A DNA stretch of 64,000 bases, taken from NCBI RefSeq assembly GCF_954871325.1, contig NC_088775.1, positions 37,859,561 to 37,923,560 of the forward strand, given 5' to 3'. Position numbers and translations under genes: made by a program. Source of the stretch: Gordionus sp. m RMFG-2023. Its lineage: Eukaryota > Nematomorpha > Gordioida > Chordodea > Parachordodidae. Positions 24,315 through 36,640 of this stretch are shown here, in pieces (the stretch's first letter is position 1; each line of letters begins with the position of its first letter). A model generated the notes under the pieces. The model saw only the letters and a list, made by a program, of their open reading frames with translations. It was not told the DNA's origin and searched no databases.

Positions 24315-24644
24315 ATGGCATCCTATTTCAGAATAGGGAATAAGATTATAAAGATTGAGATCAGAAAAGTAGATGGATCTATGGGATCAAGAAGATGGGT
24401 AGAAGCTACGCGAATGGAAGCACAACAAAGATACGGGGAATTGTTCCAGGAAAGGTCCAAGAGACAACATTACGAAAGAAGTACTGAGCAAATTTGGGTC
24501 AAGAAAGGCAAATTAGAGTGTTGGTCCTGTGGGGGGGGGCATATGTTGAGGTATTGTCCCACGGCGGTTTTAACATCCAATAATAACGAGTTTTTATCGG
24601 TGCAGGAAGATGGAGAACAGGCTAAAAACTCTGTAGGAAGATAA
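24315..24644 (+). pseudogene. gag-like frame with one CCHC zinc knuckle
   Basis: A 109-residue frame ends in a zinc knuckle of the C-x2-C-x4-H-x4-C type (CWSCGGGHMLRYC), preceded by a basic, Gln/Arg-rich segment. This is typical of the nucleocapsid part of LTR-element gag. No LTRs or pol were found around it, so it is a fossil fragment. It resembles the knuckle ORF in the triplicated unit at 35-36.7 kb in layout. Confidence 0.55.
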
Positions 24645-24659
24645 TATTTAAGGGAAGTG

Positions 24660-25215
24660 ATGTTGTATTATTGTACTTGGTTTTTTTTTTAAATTAGTAT
24701 ATTTGAATATTATTGTACTTGTTTTTTTTTTAATTTGTATATTTGAATAGTTATTGTACTTGAATTTTTAAATTGGTATATTTGATTATTATTGTACGGC
24801 AATTTTTAAATTTAATATTTAGTATTTTTGTATATGAATATATTGGAATATTTAATTTTTTTTAAATATATTTGAATGTTTAATGTTAAATTATTATAAA
24901 ATTGTTAAGAAGTTATGAACTTCGAATTTTTTTAAATTTTTGAATATTAATTCTTATTATATTAAAAGGAAATTCAAACTTTTATAAAAAAAAACATTAT
25001 AAATTTTGGTAATTATTGCATTTTGGAAATCATTAATAAAGTTGTAAATTTTTTGTTTTAAAGAATTGAATTATTTAATTGTAGTTGAAAAATTCAAACT
25101 TTTATAAAAAAATGAGATTATAAATTTTGGTAATTATTGTATTTTGGAAATCATTAATAAAATTGTAAATTTTGTGTTTTAAAGAATTGAATTATTTAAT
25201 TGTAGTTGAAAGTAT
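24660..25215 (+). repeat. two AT-rich tandem arrays
   Basis: The first array (about 24660-24800) has three to four units of about 55-60 bp sharing TTATTGTACTTG and TATATTTGAA. The second (about 24970-25210) is two units of about 118 bp sharing ATTCAAACTTTTATAAAAAA, AATTTTGGTAATTATTG and GAATTATTTAATTGTAGTTG. Confidence 0.75.
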
Positions 25216-25469
25216 AATAAAGTTGACAATTTTTACGTTAAATTATTTTAAATTTTTATTTTTAGATTTCACTTCTACAACATATTTCACTTTTACACTT
25301 CTAATAATCTCTGCAAATTCTCTCGAAATATCTATCAATTACCTCTTAAGCCATAGAATAATTACCGATAAACTCAAATCGTAACAAAACCCACTATAAT
25401 GTTAATTTTATATCTGTGTTCTTTATTAAGATAACTCTAATAACATTAATAATATATCCCCTGTAGATC

Positions 25470-25995
25470 CACCTCATAGGAGAATTGATGCTGAAAAGTA
25501 TATCAACTTCGTCAAAACTTACATGTAAATCTTTGGCGCTTCCTGCAGTTTCCCATCTGAGTCTGTCTTCAGTAAGGCAGAGGATACAGATCGTTCACAT
25601 CGTAGAAGCTTATGGCCAGAAAATTTATAGGCTCTCATATTTATTTAAAAAAAATCTAATATATTATAATTTTATGTATTAAATATTACAATTTTATATT
25701 CATACTAACATATATAATATTATTCAAAATAAAATTGATACATTAAATATATATTTTTTTTTAAATTATATTCTAAATTGTAGAAATAAAAATAATATTC
25801 TAAATTATAGAAATAAAAATATTAAATAAAATTATCTATTTTTTCATAGGAAATATGGATTTTTTATTACATTTAGCTCAAAGGGGGGTGGTAAAAAATC
25901 AATATAAATATCGGATCGGTATTGGTTAGATTTTGAACCAATATCGGAAAATATCGGATCGGTGAAAAATATGTGTCGGCATAGCCCTAATCGAA
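25470..25995 (+). mobile_element. hAT remnant: C-terminal dimerisation motif and right terminus
   Basis: The plus strand near 25530-25640 reads FGASCSFPSESVFSKAEDTD followed by RRSLWPENL, a clear hAT C-terminal motif (the usual form is PSERVFSKAG..R..L.PENV). One stop lies before FGASC. Right of it, 25900-25995 has paired ATCGGATCGGT motifs and ends CGGCATAGCCCTAA, a TAGGG-type hAT terminus like the MITE at 15694. The left end was not found. Confidence 0.65.
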
Positions 25996-26114
25996 TATAT
26001 AAATTCTTTTTGAAATATGATGATAATTAGGATTTTTATATTTCTCTTATTCGATTATATTAATCCTTTTTCCGAAATAGGATAATTCGTTTATATTAAT
26101 CGAGTATATTCGTG

Positions 26115-26460
26115 AATAAGATGAACGGCGTCCTCGTATGGACAAAAAAGCCACATTTCTATGAGAAATTGGTGAAGCGAATTCAACGGCGTCCTCATAT
26201 GGACAAAAAAGCCACATTTCTTTGGGAAATTGGTGAAGCAAATTCAACGGCGTCTTCCTATGGACAAAAAGACGTATTTGTTATTGAAAGACGATGTTCA
26301 ATTAAGCCACTGGTTATATATTCGGACAACGATGATCAAGAAAGCCACTGGGAAACAAGCTAACGCTCCATACTGTAGTGACTACTTATATATTTTGACA
26401 ATGATGTTCAAGGCTATTGAAAAACAAGTAATTCTCGAATATTTATGGGATTAAAGTGAC
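26115..26460 (+). repeat. minisatellite of about 60 bp, decaying rightward
   Basis: Three units begin near 26124, 26184 and 26244 and share AACGGCGTC, TATGGACAAAAA and AGCCACATTT. They are followed by diverged units with GATGTTCAA and AAGCCACTGG. Short frames run through the array in both directions but have no recognisable product. The GC content is above that of the surroundings. Confidence 0.75.
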
Positions 26461-26469
26461 CGACAAACC

Positions 26470-27150
26470 CTGGTGCATTATATATTTTTTTAATTTAAAA
26501 TATTATGTACTATGCCAACATTTAAATTATGTTGTAGCTTTTTTTTGGAATATAAGGATGCTTGATCTGTTAAGGGTGGGTGTATTATTTTTTTTACAAA
26601 TGTATATTCATTTGTAAGATAATCCTGTCATTTTTTAAAAATGTATTTTGTGAATCCCAAAAAAAAACCCCCGGAATTTGTTCATAAAATTTACTTAAGA
26701 CTAATAATAAAGTCATATTTTTATTTGCATTGTAATGGATACCCTCATCTTTATAAGGTATAGACAAATTAGTATTTTAGAAAAAAATATTATAAAAATA
26801 TAATTTATTAATAAGCTAAATTTTTTAGGCCTTAATTAATTATTTAAAAAAACCATATACCGTCTATAAGAAACGCTTAAACAAGATAAAATGCTGATGT
26901 TCAAAGTAGTACTGGGGAAAAAAATCCCCCGTAAAATAACCCATGTATTTCTCTTCGTAAAAATTATTTGCTATAGTAATAAATATAATATCTATCCACA
27001 ATTACGATACAATGATTAAGCAGTGTAAATGTAACAAAAATAAGGTATTAACAATATAATTTGGTTGAGATGTATTTTTAAATACCTTGAAAACATTTCC
27101 ATAATTAATCGGTTATGTTTTTTATCCTTTCTTATATCACTACTCGAACG
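26470..27150. other. intronic AT-rich sequence, nothing recognised
   Basis: No coding or repeat structure that I can support. Confidence 0.3.
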
Positions 27151-27159
27151 TTTTCTGAT

Positions 27160-27363
27160 TTAATAATTCTCATTAATGGTGAAAGTTGACTCAAAACTCG
27201 ATTGATCTAAACTGATACAGAATATTTGAAAAACATTTGGAAATGCATTTTTGTATGGGTATAAAAATTTGACAAAATCTGATGTAACACAATCTTTATA
27301 ACTTTCTAAACTTTTTACTAATAATTTTATAACCATTTCAATTACCAATCCATCTTTAGTCAT
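27160..27363 (-). pseudogene. possible hAT transposase C-terminal fragment
   Basis: A 67-residue frame has AFPNVFQIFCISL followed by FESTFT, which resembles the FPN-V...ERSFS region of ZMYM1-type hAT transposases. It lies just outside the left terminus of the family D element, so it belongs to an older element into which family D may have jumped. Weak similarity judged by eye. Confidence 0.3.
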
Positions 27364-27790
27364 GTTGGTTGCAAATAAATGTTTTAATTTTGTTTATGTC
27401 TTATAAACAGGCGCGTACGTAGGAATTTGGTCTGGGGGCGGGATAATAAAATTTTTAAAAATATCAAGCATGAATTTATTAGGACTATAACTATTTCTAA
27501 TACTCGATTTTAAATTAATGTGAATTATAAAAAATAATATGTATAAACCGGCATATAAAAAACTAAAATAAATGTGAATTAAAAAATATTAAACGGATAT
27601 AATTGGCGGTATATGAAGAACTATAAAATAAATGTGAATTTAAAATATAAAGTGAATATAACACTATAAGAATCACTTAAATAACCCAAAATAGAAATTT
27701 GAATTTTTTGAGCCTTTAAAATTTATATATAAAGTATAAAAAATTTAAATGTTGGAAATATAAATTAATACACAAAATGTTTCTTAGGAA

Positions 27791-28976
27791 CAGAGTTGTT
27801 AATCGCTACTTTTAAAAGTAGCGCGCTACTGCTATCGCTATTCAAAAAAAGTAGCTCGCTATTAGCTATTATTTTTCAAAAGTAGCTTTAGCTACTTTTT
27901 ATAAAAAAATTTGTTTTATTTTTTGCTTATAATGTTATTGTATAGTAAATATATAAAAATCAACATTTATAAATATTAAAATATAGTTAGTTTTGATTAT
28001 AAAAAAATTTATGTAATAAAAATAAATATTTATGGTAATTTGTTGCATTTTATAAGTTCAACTATCTGCCGTGGTACATATATATGATATCTCTGATAAC
28101 TCTACTATTAGAGCATCTTTCATCACTTTAAAGTTATCTGCTATTTTATTCATTAGTGTGCGACATAAAATTGTTGTACCAGAGGATAGAGTTGTAATCA
28201 TCATGGTAAATGATGGATTATCAACCAAGGACATTGGCTGAATTGTATCAATTGTAAAATCAACAATAACTCTATCAGCCAATTTCTAAGAAATATTAGC
28301 ATTTGGATTATTAATTAATTTGGTTTGATTTGAATTAGTCTTTTTGGATGTAGAGTCGCCAAAATTATTTAAATGTTTCTCCATTTCCTTAAAGCTATTG
28401 GTATGAACAATCTTATAAAATAAATATTATTAGAATGTAAAAATGACAATTTACCTTTTGGTGTTTTTGAGGTTATAACTGGATTGATTTGAGGAAATAT
28501 TTTTTTTACATTTTAAACAAATAAATTTGAAGCCAGTTTTGGTTTTTATATTTATTTTAAAAAAAATTTCAAATCTAGGGAATGGGAAATTTGTACTATA
28601 GCTATTAAGAACATTTTCTTCCCTGGTATTTCCCATTTCATTAATATCATTGTCTGAATCACTTTCAACGATTTGGATATCCATAGGCGATGGCATTTTA
28701 AATTATTAAACCGTGATTTAGGTTTATATTACAAATGAAAATATAAATTACAAATTGAAAATATATATCAATTTAAAAATTAAATAATAAATCCTAAAAA
28801 TTATAATTAATTATGATATTATATTAAAATTTTAATGTTTATACTTACCTTCATTATATTTTTTAAATTTCAAAAAAAGTTGCGCTAAAAAATTAAATAA
28901 TTACAAAAAAAGTAGCCGCTATTAGCTATAGCTACCAAAAAAGTTAGCGCGCTAAGTAGCGCGTTTAACAACTCTG
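27791..28976 (-). mobile_element. hAT derivative (family E) with TAGC-rich subterminal repeats
   Basis: The left end is CAGAGTTGTTAATCGC and the reverse complement of the right end is CAGAGTTGTTAAACGC. Both ends contain many copies of GTAGC/GCTAC (for example AAAGTAGC and TTAGCTA), a typical arrangement of transposase binding sites. No matching 8-bp flank was found. It is absent from copy 2 of family D. It encodes transposase pieces on the minus strand but lacks the catalytic middle. Confidence 0.75.
28058..28696 (-). pseudogene. hAT family E transposase, N-terminal pieces
   Basis: Reading the minus strand, 28696-28451 encodes an acidic start and a partial BED-like finger (FKFICLKCKK followed by SSYNLKNTKR). 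Then 28282-28058 encodes MSLVDNPSFTMMITTLSSGT and ends near EISYICTTADS. The SLVDNPSF block followed by a T-x-D start of the catalytic core is conserved in ZBED-type hAT transposases. The rest of the catalytic domain is missing, so the element cannot move itself. Confidence 0.6.
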
Positions 28977-29126
28977 TTTATATATTTACAATGTAAAATC
29001 CAATCTTCGTTGGTGAGCTAATTTTTAAATTATCTCATCCTTGCTTGTCGTGAAATGCCTATGAATATTCAAAAGATCCATACCTTTAAATCTACTTTCA
29101 GAAGTAGTACTTCTTTGTATATTTTT

Positions 29127-29379
29127 CAGAGACCTACAGGCTCGGCCCTCGGTCCGGACGGTATTTTAATCTTTTTAAATACGGGCCGGGCCTAAAAATT
29201 TTTTAAAAAAATATCCGGGCTGGGCTGTATTTTTTAAAACAGCCTATATTAATCGTTATTATTAGCTATAAAAATAAAAATAAATAAAATTTATTTTAAA
29301 AAAATCTGGACAGGGCCGTAAAAATTTTTAAAAAAAAATCCGGGCCGTGCCCTGTAAATGGTACCTCTGCAGGACTCTG
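29127..29379. mobile_element. hAT-like MITE rich in GGCCCG words (in family D copy 1)
   Basis: The left end is CAGAGACCTACAGGC and the reverse complement of the right end is CAGAGTCCTGCAGAGG. Flanking 8-mers ATATTTTT (29119-29126) and TTATTTTT (29380-29387) match at 7 of 8. The interior is runs of T/A broken by GGGCCGGGCC-type words. A related copy sits at the same place in family D copy 2 (51662-52000), so it entered before family D spread. Confidence 0.75.
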
Positions 29380-29406
29380 TTATTTTTCTTAAAAAGAGAA
29401 TGTTCT

Positions 29407-29762
29407 TGTCGTATTTGTAAATACGTACATTTTATATTTTTTTGTTTACGCGAAATGCCAATCAACCGATTAAAATAAGGTTGATTGGATAGAAAAATTA
29501 GATGTAATATAATATATGTTAATAATATTTTTTTTTAGTGGATAATTAATTAATTTTTATAAAAATTACGGATATTTTTTTTATAAAGAAATGAATTTTC
29601 TTTTGAATAAAATTGTTGGATTTATATTGTAGTTTTATTTGTCTTTTGATTTGATAATTTCCTATAATTCTTGACGATTCGTTTTTTAGAAAGTTTGGTT
29701 GAGTTCCGGGAATTTGTTTAAGGTTAGTAGTTGTTTTAGTTTGTGTTTGTAGTTTTTTTTTA
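29407..29762 (+). repeat. 5' LTR of the 29-37 kb gypsy element
   Basis: 356 bp, starting TGTCGTATTTG and ending in a T-run plus A. It matches 37048-37395. Confidence 0.9.
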
Positions 29763-29988
29763 GTGGTGTCTTGTGACGCTGATAGTTTCCTAGGAGTTAT
29801 TCGGTTTAGAAGGTAAAACAAAAAATTTTTAATTATATAATTTTTTTAAGAATCTTTGACTGCGCATTTGTACTAACCATTATACGATTCTGATAGAGAA
29901 GTTTTTATTTAAGGTGCTGTATTAATATTTTCTACAAATATTTAAATTTTTGTAATTGATTATTAGTAATTAAGAAATTTATGAGCAA

Positions 29989-30744
29989 ATGGTTTATTTT
30001 TTTTGGCCTCATAGTTTTGGGGATAAGGTTCTCTTTTATAAGGATTTGGGTTATAAAGTTATGTATAAGAACTTTAATGAATTGGATTTAGGTAAACAGT
30101 TGATTACTGTGGGAATATTATTAATGATGTATTTATTGATTATTATATTGAAATTGTTGGTAAAAAGGGGTACTGCGGTACTGGCAGGCATGTATTGCAA
30201 TTGGAAGAAGGACACTGCAGTGTCAGATGTTTATAAAAAGAAAATGGCAGAAACGTATTTTAATTTAATATCGGATATTTATGGGAAGAAAATAGCAGAC
30301 TTGGAAAGTAATCTAAAAGATGTTTTAGAGGAAATCAAGGCTGGAAATGTTGGGGAGAGGTCAGATAGGATCCTCCTGGAAATGAAAGAAATGAAAGTAG
30401 CAATCAATGCGTTGATAAAGGAAAGCAAAAATCCGGTTAAGAGCCAGGTGGGTGATAGAAATATGGATAAGAAATTTAATGATTACGAGGGAAATAAAGG
30501 ATCGGAAAATAAAAGATTTGTGGAAATGATCATTTGCCATCGTTGCGGATGGCGAGGACATAAAAGGGATACCTGCGTAGTCCCAGAGCAAAGGTTTAAA
30601 GATGGATTTCCGTTAAAGAGACCTGATATAGGAAATGCCAATGTAAAAATGGTTAGTTTAAATGGAGTCCGATTATGTTTTAAGTGTAAAAGGCCGGGAC
30701 ATGTAGCTGTAGACTGCATGGAAGCATCTCAAAATTCGTGTTGA
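29989..30744 (+). other. gag region of the 29-37 kb gypsy element
   Basis: An open region of about 250 codons. Two zinc knuckles lie near its end, CHRCGWRGHKRDTC and CFKCKRPGHVAVDC, the expected nucleocapsid signature. Unusually, a strongly hydrophobic segment near residues 39-57 (VGILLMMYLLIIILKLLV) looks like a membrane-spanning helix. A charged, coiled-coil-like middle separates the two. Part of a fossil element; described as seen. Confidence 0.7.
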
Positions 30745-31199
30745 CTATATGATTGCAGAGTGAATCATATAGGAGTCGGGGCTCCGAGAGTTCGGAAAAA
30801 TTTGTATAATAAAATATTTAATATTATTAGTCTAAATGAGGGAAATGATAGAATTAAAGTAAGAAATCATTCTCGTAATTTCCCTGAGAGGGAGGTTAGT
30901 CGATTTAAGTGGGAACAATATCCGAGGAATATTGTTCGTTATTCTCTTAGAAGGGATGTTAGGAATTTTATTTGGGAAAGATGTCCCATGAATCTTATTA
31001 GAAGAAATGTAATTGTCAGTAATAAGAATTTAAATCCCGATTTGAATTTAGGGGGCAGTGAGAATGCCAATGAAATTATTATTTTAGTTAAAATAAACGC
31101 TGATTCTCCGATTAAAACATATGATATTTTAATGACGGAAAAATTAGATGGACCATGTTTGTGTCCGAGGGTTAGTTTGAAAATTGACCATAGGAATAT

Positions 31200-34146
31200 A
31201 TGATGCTATTTGACACCGGGGCTAGTATTTCTCTAATGTCGCAGGAGAATTTTTATAAGTATTGGCCTGGGGGTAAACTGGAAAAAGAGGCTATGTGTGT
31301 CAGGCAGTTTGATGGATCGCAAGTCGCTGTGTTGGGAAGGGCCAAATTGGGGGTTAAACTTAATGATACTATATTTTTCCTTGATTTATGGGTAGTAAAG
31401 GAAAATGTTGAGACTGTTATGGGGTGGGATTGGATTACCAAGCTTGGTCCTCCCAATAATTATTGGAATATTTTTAATACTAGTGATAATGTAATAGTGG
31501 ATGTTGAAGAGAGTGAAAATTTGGATAATACTAATAATAAAATTTGTGAAATTTCGGAGGAGATGATGGAGAAATCGAGTAAGTTGGATCATAATGATGA
31601 GGGGAATGAGAAGCAAATTGTGGCCGGGGGAAAAGAGGATTGGAAGGTTAATCAAGCTATTCCTATTCTAGTAAGGCAGTATGGCATTATTTTTGATGAA
31701 AAATTAGGTTGTTTAAATGATTAACAAGTTGATGTTCAACTTAGGGAGGGTTTTTCACCGATCTTTTTGGCTTGTCGGCGAGTTCCTTTCGAATGGAGGA
31801 AGGAGATCGATGAGGAGTTAGATAGATGGGTGAAGGACGGCATTATTATTCCTGTGGGATATAGCGATTGGGCAACTCCGTTAGTGCCTGTTAAAAAGGC
31901 AAATGGTAAATTGAGACTTTGTGCGGATTTCAGGGTCACGGTAAATCGATGGGTGGTGGAGGTTAAATATCCATTGCCTAGGATTGAAGAGATTTTGGCT
32001 CAGTTGAAGGGTGCGAAATATTTTTCCAAGGTGGATTTTTCGTCGGCGTATTTGCAGTTACCTTTGAGAAAGGAGATCCGTAAATTATTGACGATAACGA
32101 CTCCAAAGGGTTGTTGCGTTTTGTAGATTACCATTTGGGTTGAGTGTATCTGCTCCCATTTTTCAACGGACCATGGCGTCAGTTTTTCAAGGATTGGAAG
32201 GAGTATTTTACTATATGGATGATGTGTTAATCACTGGAGTGACGCCGGAGCAGCATAATCAACGTATGGAGGAAGTGTTTAGGAGAATTCGTGATAAAGG
32301 CTTGAGAGCTAGTAAGGAGAAAAGTGTTCTGGGGGTAATGGAGGTTGAATATTTGGGTCATCGGATTAATGGAATTGCCTTTGGATAAAAATTTGAAGAA
32401 TATATCGAACATGAAACGGCCTGACACTAAGGCTGAGTTGCAGTCTTTTTTGGGTATGGTCAATTATTACCATAGGTTCGTGGAAAATTTTGCAAAGGTG
32501 GCGGCGCCGTTATATGATTTATTAAAAAAAGGAATTCATTATGAGTAGAAGGATGTACAGCAGATTGCTTTTGAAATTTTAAAGGAAAAAATTGGAAAAG
32601 AGCCAGTTTTGGTGTGTTTTGATAATGACTTGGAAATTGTTTTGGCGGTAGATGCCTCAAATAAAGGAGTTGGTGGTGCGTTATTACAGGTAATAGAGGG
32701 CTTGGAGAGACCTGTATTGTTTTTCTCGCGTGTTTTTCGTGAGGTGGAGACCAGATATTCTGTGATTGAACAGGAGGCCCTGGCTGTGATTTTCGGGTTG
32801 ACAAAATGTCGTGAATATTTGATTGGTAAAAAATTTGTAATTTTTACTGATCACAAACCGTTAATTCACTTATTTCGGAAAAACAATCGGGAGTTAATGA
32901 TGTCTCCCCGGTTACAACGTTGGTTGTTGTTGGTGGGCAGCTTTAATGTGGAGATCCGATATCGTTGCGGTAAAGAGAATTGTTTGCCTGATAGTTTGTC
33001 CCGATTAGGATTAAGTGAAGAAAATGATGAAGGGAACAAGGATAAGGTTCGAAACAGTGAAAAAGCCCTGGTTTGTTTGCTTTCGCATATGCTCAAAGGG
33101 GGTCCTACCAATTGGGAGGATCTTAAGTTGAGTACATTGAGAGATATAGAAATGACTAGGATAAAGTTATGTGTAATGGGGAAAAAGACTTGGGAGGAGG
33201 ATTGTAAAGTTTTTAAAAAGGTGAAGGAGGAATTGTCTGTGATAGATGATTGTTTAATGAGGGGTAATCGTGCCGTATTCCGTTCAAATTAAGGGGCAAA
33301 ATTTTAAATTTGTTACATGCTGGACATCAAGGTCAAGGGAAGATGAAATCGTGGGCCCGTGAATATGTTTGGTGGTCGGGTATGGGAAAAGATATTGAAA
33401 ATATCACAAGGACATGTGAGCCGTGTAATTCGTGTGCGGCGATGCCCCGAAAGGAGGTGGGTCAGATATGGCCTAGGTCGAGAAAACCGTGGGAACGCTT
33501 ACATGTTGATTTTTTCGATTTAGACAAAAGGTCGTATTTTTTAGTAGTGGATTCGTATTCGAAATGGATAGAGTACGAGGAGGTACATGGATATACCACG
33601 AAAATTGTTGTAAGGAAATTGAGGGCATTAATGGCCAGGTTTGGATTGCCGGATACCATTGTATCTGATGGAGGACCTGCCTTTGTTAGCGAAAATTCCA
33701 AGCAGTTTTGTAAAGAGTCTAGGATTCGACACATTTCCCGCCCTATCATCCCAGCTCAAATGGTCAAGCTGAGAGGATGGTAGCAATTGTTAAGAATTGG
33801 ATAAGAAAGGCCGAATCAGGGGAATGGGGTGTATTTGGCCCAGTTGTATTACCTCAATTCTAGGAATAAGGAGGGAGTGACACCTGCTGAATTGTTTTTG
33901 GGTCGGAGGACTAGGGTTCCCCTAGATTTTCTAAGGGCCGAGAGTCACGAGAAGGGAGTTTTGGAGGACCGAAAGATTAGGTTTGAAGTTGGAGAAAAAG
34001 TATGGACTCGTTTGTTTGACGGGAAGGGCAGGAAATGGGCCAAGGGCATTGTTGGGGTAAACAGAGGTTCAAAGTTGAATTTGATTCAATTAGAAATGGG
34101 CGGAACAGTGATGCGCCACAATGATCATATAAGACCGCGGAAGTAA
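31200..34146 (+). other. pol region (PR-RT-RH-INT) of the 29-37 kb gypsy element
   Basis: Domains in order: aspartic protease (LFDTGAS near 31.2 kb), reverse transcriptase (VDFSSAYLQLPL near 32.0 kb, YYMDDV near 32.2 kb), RNase H (LAVDASNKGVGGALL near 32.65 kb, TDHKPL near 32.85 kb), integrase (HVDFF near 33.5 kb, SDGGPAF near 33.67 kb) and an integrase C-terminal segment ending HNDHIRPRK. The order RT, RNase H, integrase is that of the Ty3/gypsy group. The region is broken at several places and cannot encode one polyprotein. Confidence 0.9.
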
Positions 34147-34149
34147 ATC

Positions 34150-35000
34150 TGAGGTACCTCATATGATAATATAAATATGAAAATATATGTATAAATAAAA
34201 TGAAGGTGCATCCCGAAGGATTAGACTCGTTTCCGAGCAAATATATGTAAATGAAGGTTTGGGTAACATATTGTATGTGGGAATGGGAAGTTAAAGGATC
34301 AAATAGGAGAGGGGCTCATCTTAAAGTGGTAAATATATATATTTATGCAAGGTTAAAGCATGAAGGAGTAAAATGTACGTGATCGGTCGGTAACCTTTTT
34401 GTTTGAGTTATGTATTATTATATGATGGTATTAGAATTTATTGATAGATGTTTATGTAAAAAGTGAAATTGAATAAGGATGTTATCTCGGTAATATTACG
34501 AGAAATTGAAGTATATGTATGTATATGTAATGTTAAGTTAAACTGGTTTAATGTTCCGGCTGTCGGTAATAAACAAGGAAAAAAGATTGAAATTGTGGTA
34601 ATATATGTATTGTAAATGAATAAAAGTGTAAAAAAATAAAAGGAATAGAAAAGTTGTAATTCATTTTGTGAATACATTTTTGTTCATAGCCTTATAGGAT
34701 TTTTGTTCATAGCCTTATAGGATAAATCACGGTTGTTGAACATTGGTATTGGTACTGGGAAAATATTTTTTTTTAAACAAAAAAAGATATAATTAATTAA
34801 AAAGTTTTTTTTTAAAAAAATTTGTTTTTTTGGTTAGCACGTGCGGCGTGTTTGAGTTATTTGGTATTAGGAATACATTGGTAAAAAAGGAATTAAAATT
34901 AAAAAGTTTTTGTTTGAGTTTTTTTTTTATTTCCCCCCCTTTTTCTCTTGTTTATAATTTAATGGTCTGTGTATGTGTGGAATACTGTAAAAGGAAATAG
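34150..35000. other. non-coding tail of the gypsy element after integrase
   Basis: AT-rich, no domain seen. A 22-bp sequence (starting TTTTTGTTCATAGCC) is duplicated in tandem near 34677-34722. Confidence 0.4.
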
Positions 35001-35004
35001 GAAA

Positions 35005-36640
35005 AGTTTAAAATGTGTTTATGTTTTGGAACGCAATCATGGATTGATTTTGTTTTTGTGTATGAAGTGAATTTTTTTTAAGGAAAATTAAATTATAAAA
35101 GTGTTTAGTTAATTTAAATTTTTTTTTGTAAACGATTTTTTTTTTAAATTATAAAATTTTTTTTTTTTTTCAATTAAATTCCCCGAAATATTAAATTATA
35201 CTTCTTTTATAAATTGAAGTTTTTGTTGTTATAAAGTCAATTTTTTTTACAAGAAATCATTACTACCATTTTCTGTAAACTAAAATAAAGAAAAGGTTCA
35301 CGTATATCCTTGAACCAGATATCCACAAATATTTTATCACCTTCGAGAAATGGAAACAATCTCACGACTTGTGGACCTTGGAGATTTCTATCTCCAGGTC
35401 ACATTAATCAAGAAGCACGATGGTATGACCCTGGGAGAAGGACGCCGGAAGGAAAATCAGCCACCGACATATGGGATTAGACGGAAAAAATGTTATAATT
35501 GTCAGGGAGAGGGTCATCTTAGACATCAATGCACGCAACTACCCAGGAAGTTTAAAATGTGTTTATGTTTTGGAACGCAATCATGGATTGATTTTGTATT
35601 TGTGTATGAAGTGAATTTTTTTTTAAGGAAAATTAAATTATAAAAGTGTTTAGTTAATTTAAATTTTTTTTTGTAAAAGATTTTTTTTTTAAATTATAAA
35701 ATTATTTTTTTTTTAAATTAAATTCCCCGAAATATTAAATTATACTTCTTTTATTAAATTGAAGTTTTTGTTGTTATAAAGTCAATTTTTTTTACAAGAA
35801 ATCATTACTACCATTTTCTGTAAACTAAAATAAAGAAAAGGTTCACGTATATCCTTGAACTAAATATCCACAAATATTTTATCACCTTCGAGAAATGGAA
35901 ACAATCTCACGACTTGTGGACCTTGGAGATTTCTATCTCCAGGTCACATTAATCAAGAAGCACGATGGTATGACCCTGGGAGAAGGACGCCGGAAGGAAA
36001 ATCAGCCACCGACATATGGGATTAGACGGAAAAAATGTTATAATTGTCAGGGAGAGGGTCATCTTAGACATCAATGCACGCAACTACCCAGAAAGTTTAA
36101 AATGTGTTTATGTTTTGGAACGCAATCATGGATTGATTTTGTTTTTGTGTATGAAGTGAATTTTTTTTAAGGAAAATTAAATTATAAAAGTGTTTAGTTA
36201 ATTTAAATTTTTTTTTGTAAACGATTTTTTTTTTAAATTATAAAATTATTTTTTTTTTTCAATTAAATTCCCCGAAATATTAAATTATACTTCTTTTATA
36301 AATTGAAGTTTTTGTTGTTATAAAGTCAATTTTTTTTACAAGAAATCATTACTACCATTTTCTGTAAACTAAAATAAAGAAAAGGTTCACGTATATCCTT
36401 GAACCAGATATCCACAAATATTTTATCACCTTCGAGAAATGGAAACAATCTCACGACTTGTGGACCTTGGAGATTTCTATCTCCAGGTCACATTAATCAA
36501 GAAGCACGATGGTATGACCCTGGGAGAAGGACGCCGGAAGGAAAATCAGCCACCGACATATGGGATTAGACGGAAAAAATGTTATAATTGTCAGGGAGAG
36601 GGTCATTTTAGACATCAATGCACGCAACTACCCAGGGATC
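35005..36640 (+). repeat. 544-bp unit in three tandem copies, each with a CCHC zinc knuckle
   Basis: Three near-identical units of about 544 bp follow integrase; their METISR start codons are at 35350, 35895 and 36439. Each has an AT-rich first half, then a small frame with a single CCHC knuckle (CYNCQGEGHLRHQC) after a basic segment. The third unit reads on into unique sequence to about 36726 and a Pro-rich frame follows at 36748-36939. Their near identity shows the triplication is recent relative to the element, or is kept alike by conversion. A knuckle frame downstream of integrase is not standard for gypsy elements. Confidence 0.85.

Noticed and set aside
27783-28984. 8-bp target duplication for hAT family E
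   Set aside because: The flanks CTTAGGAA and TTTATATA do not match, and the empty-site comparison with copy 2 does not restore a clean duplication.
30361-33749. Several minus-strand frames across the gypsy gag and pol regions
   Set aside because: Antisense shadows of the plus-strand element with no domains of their own.
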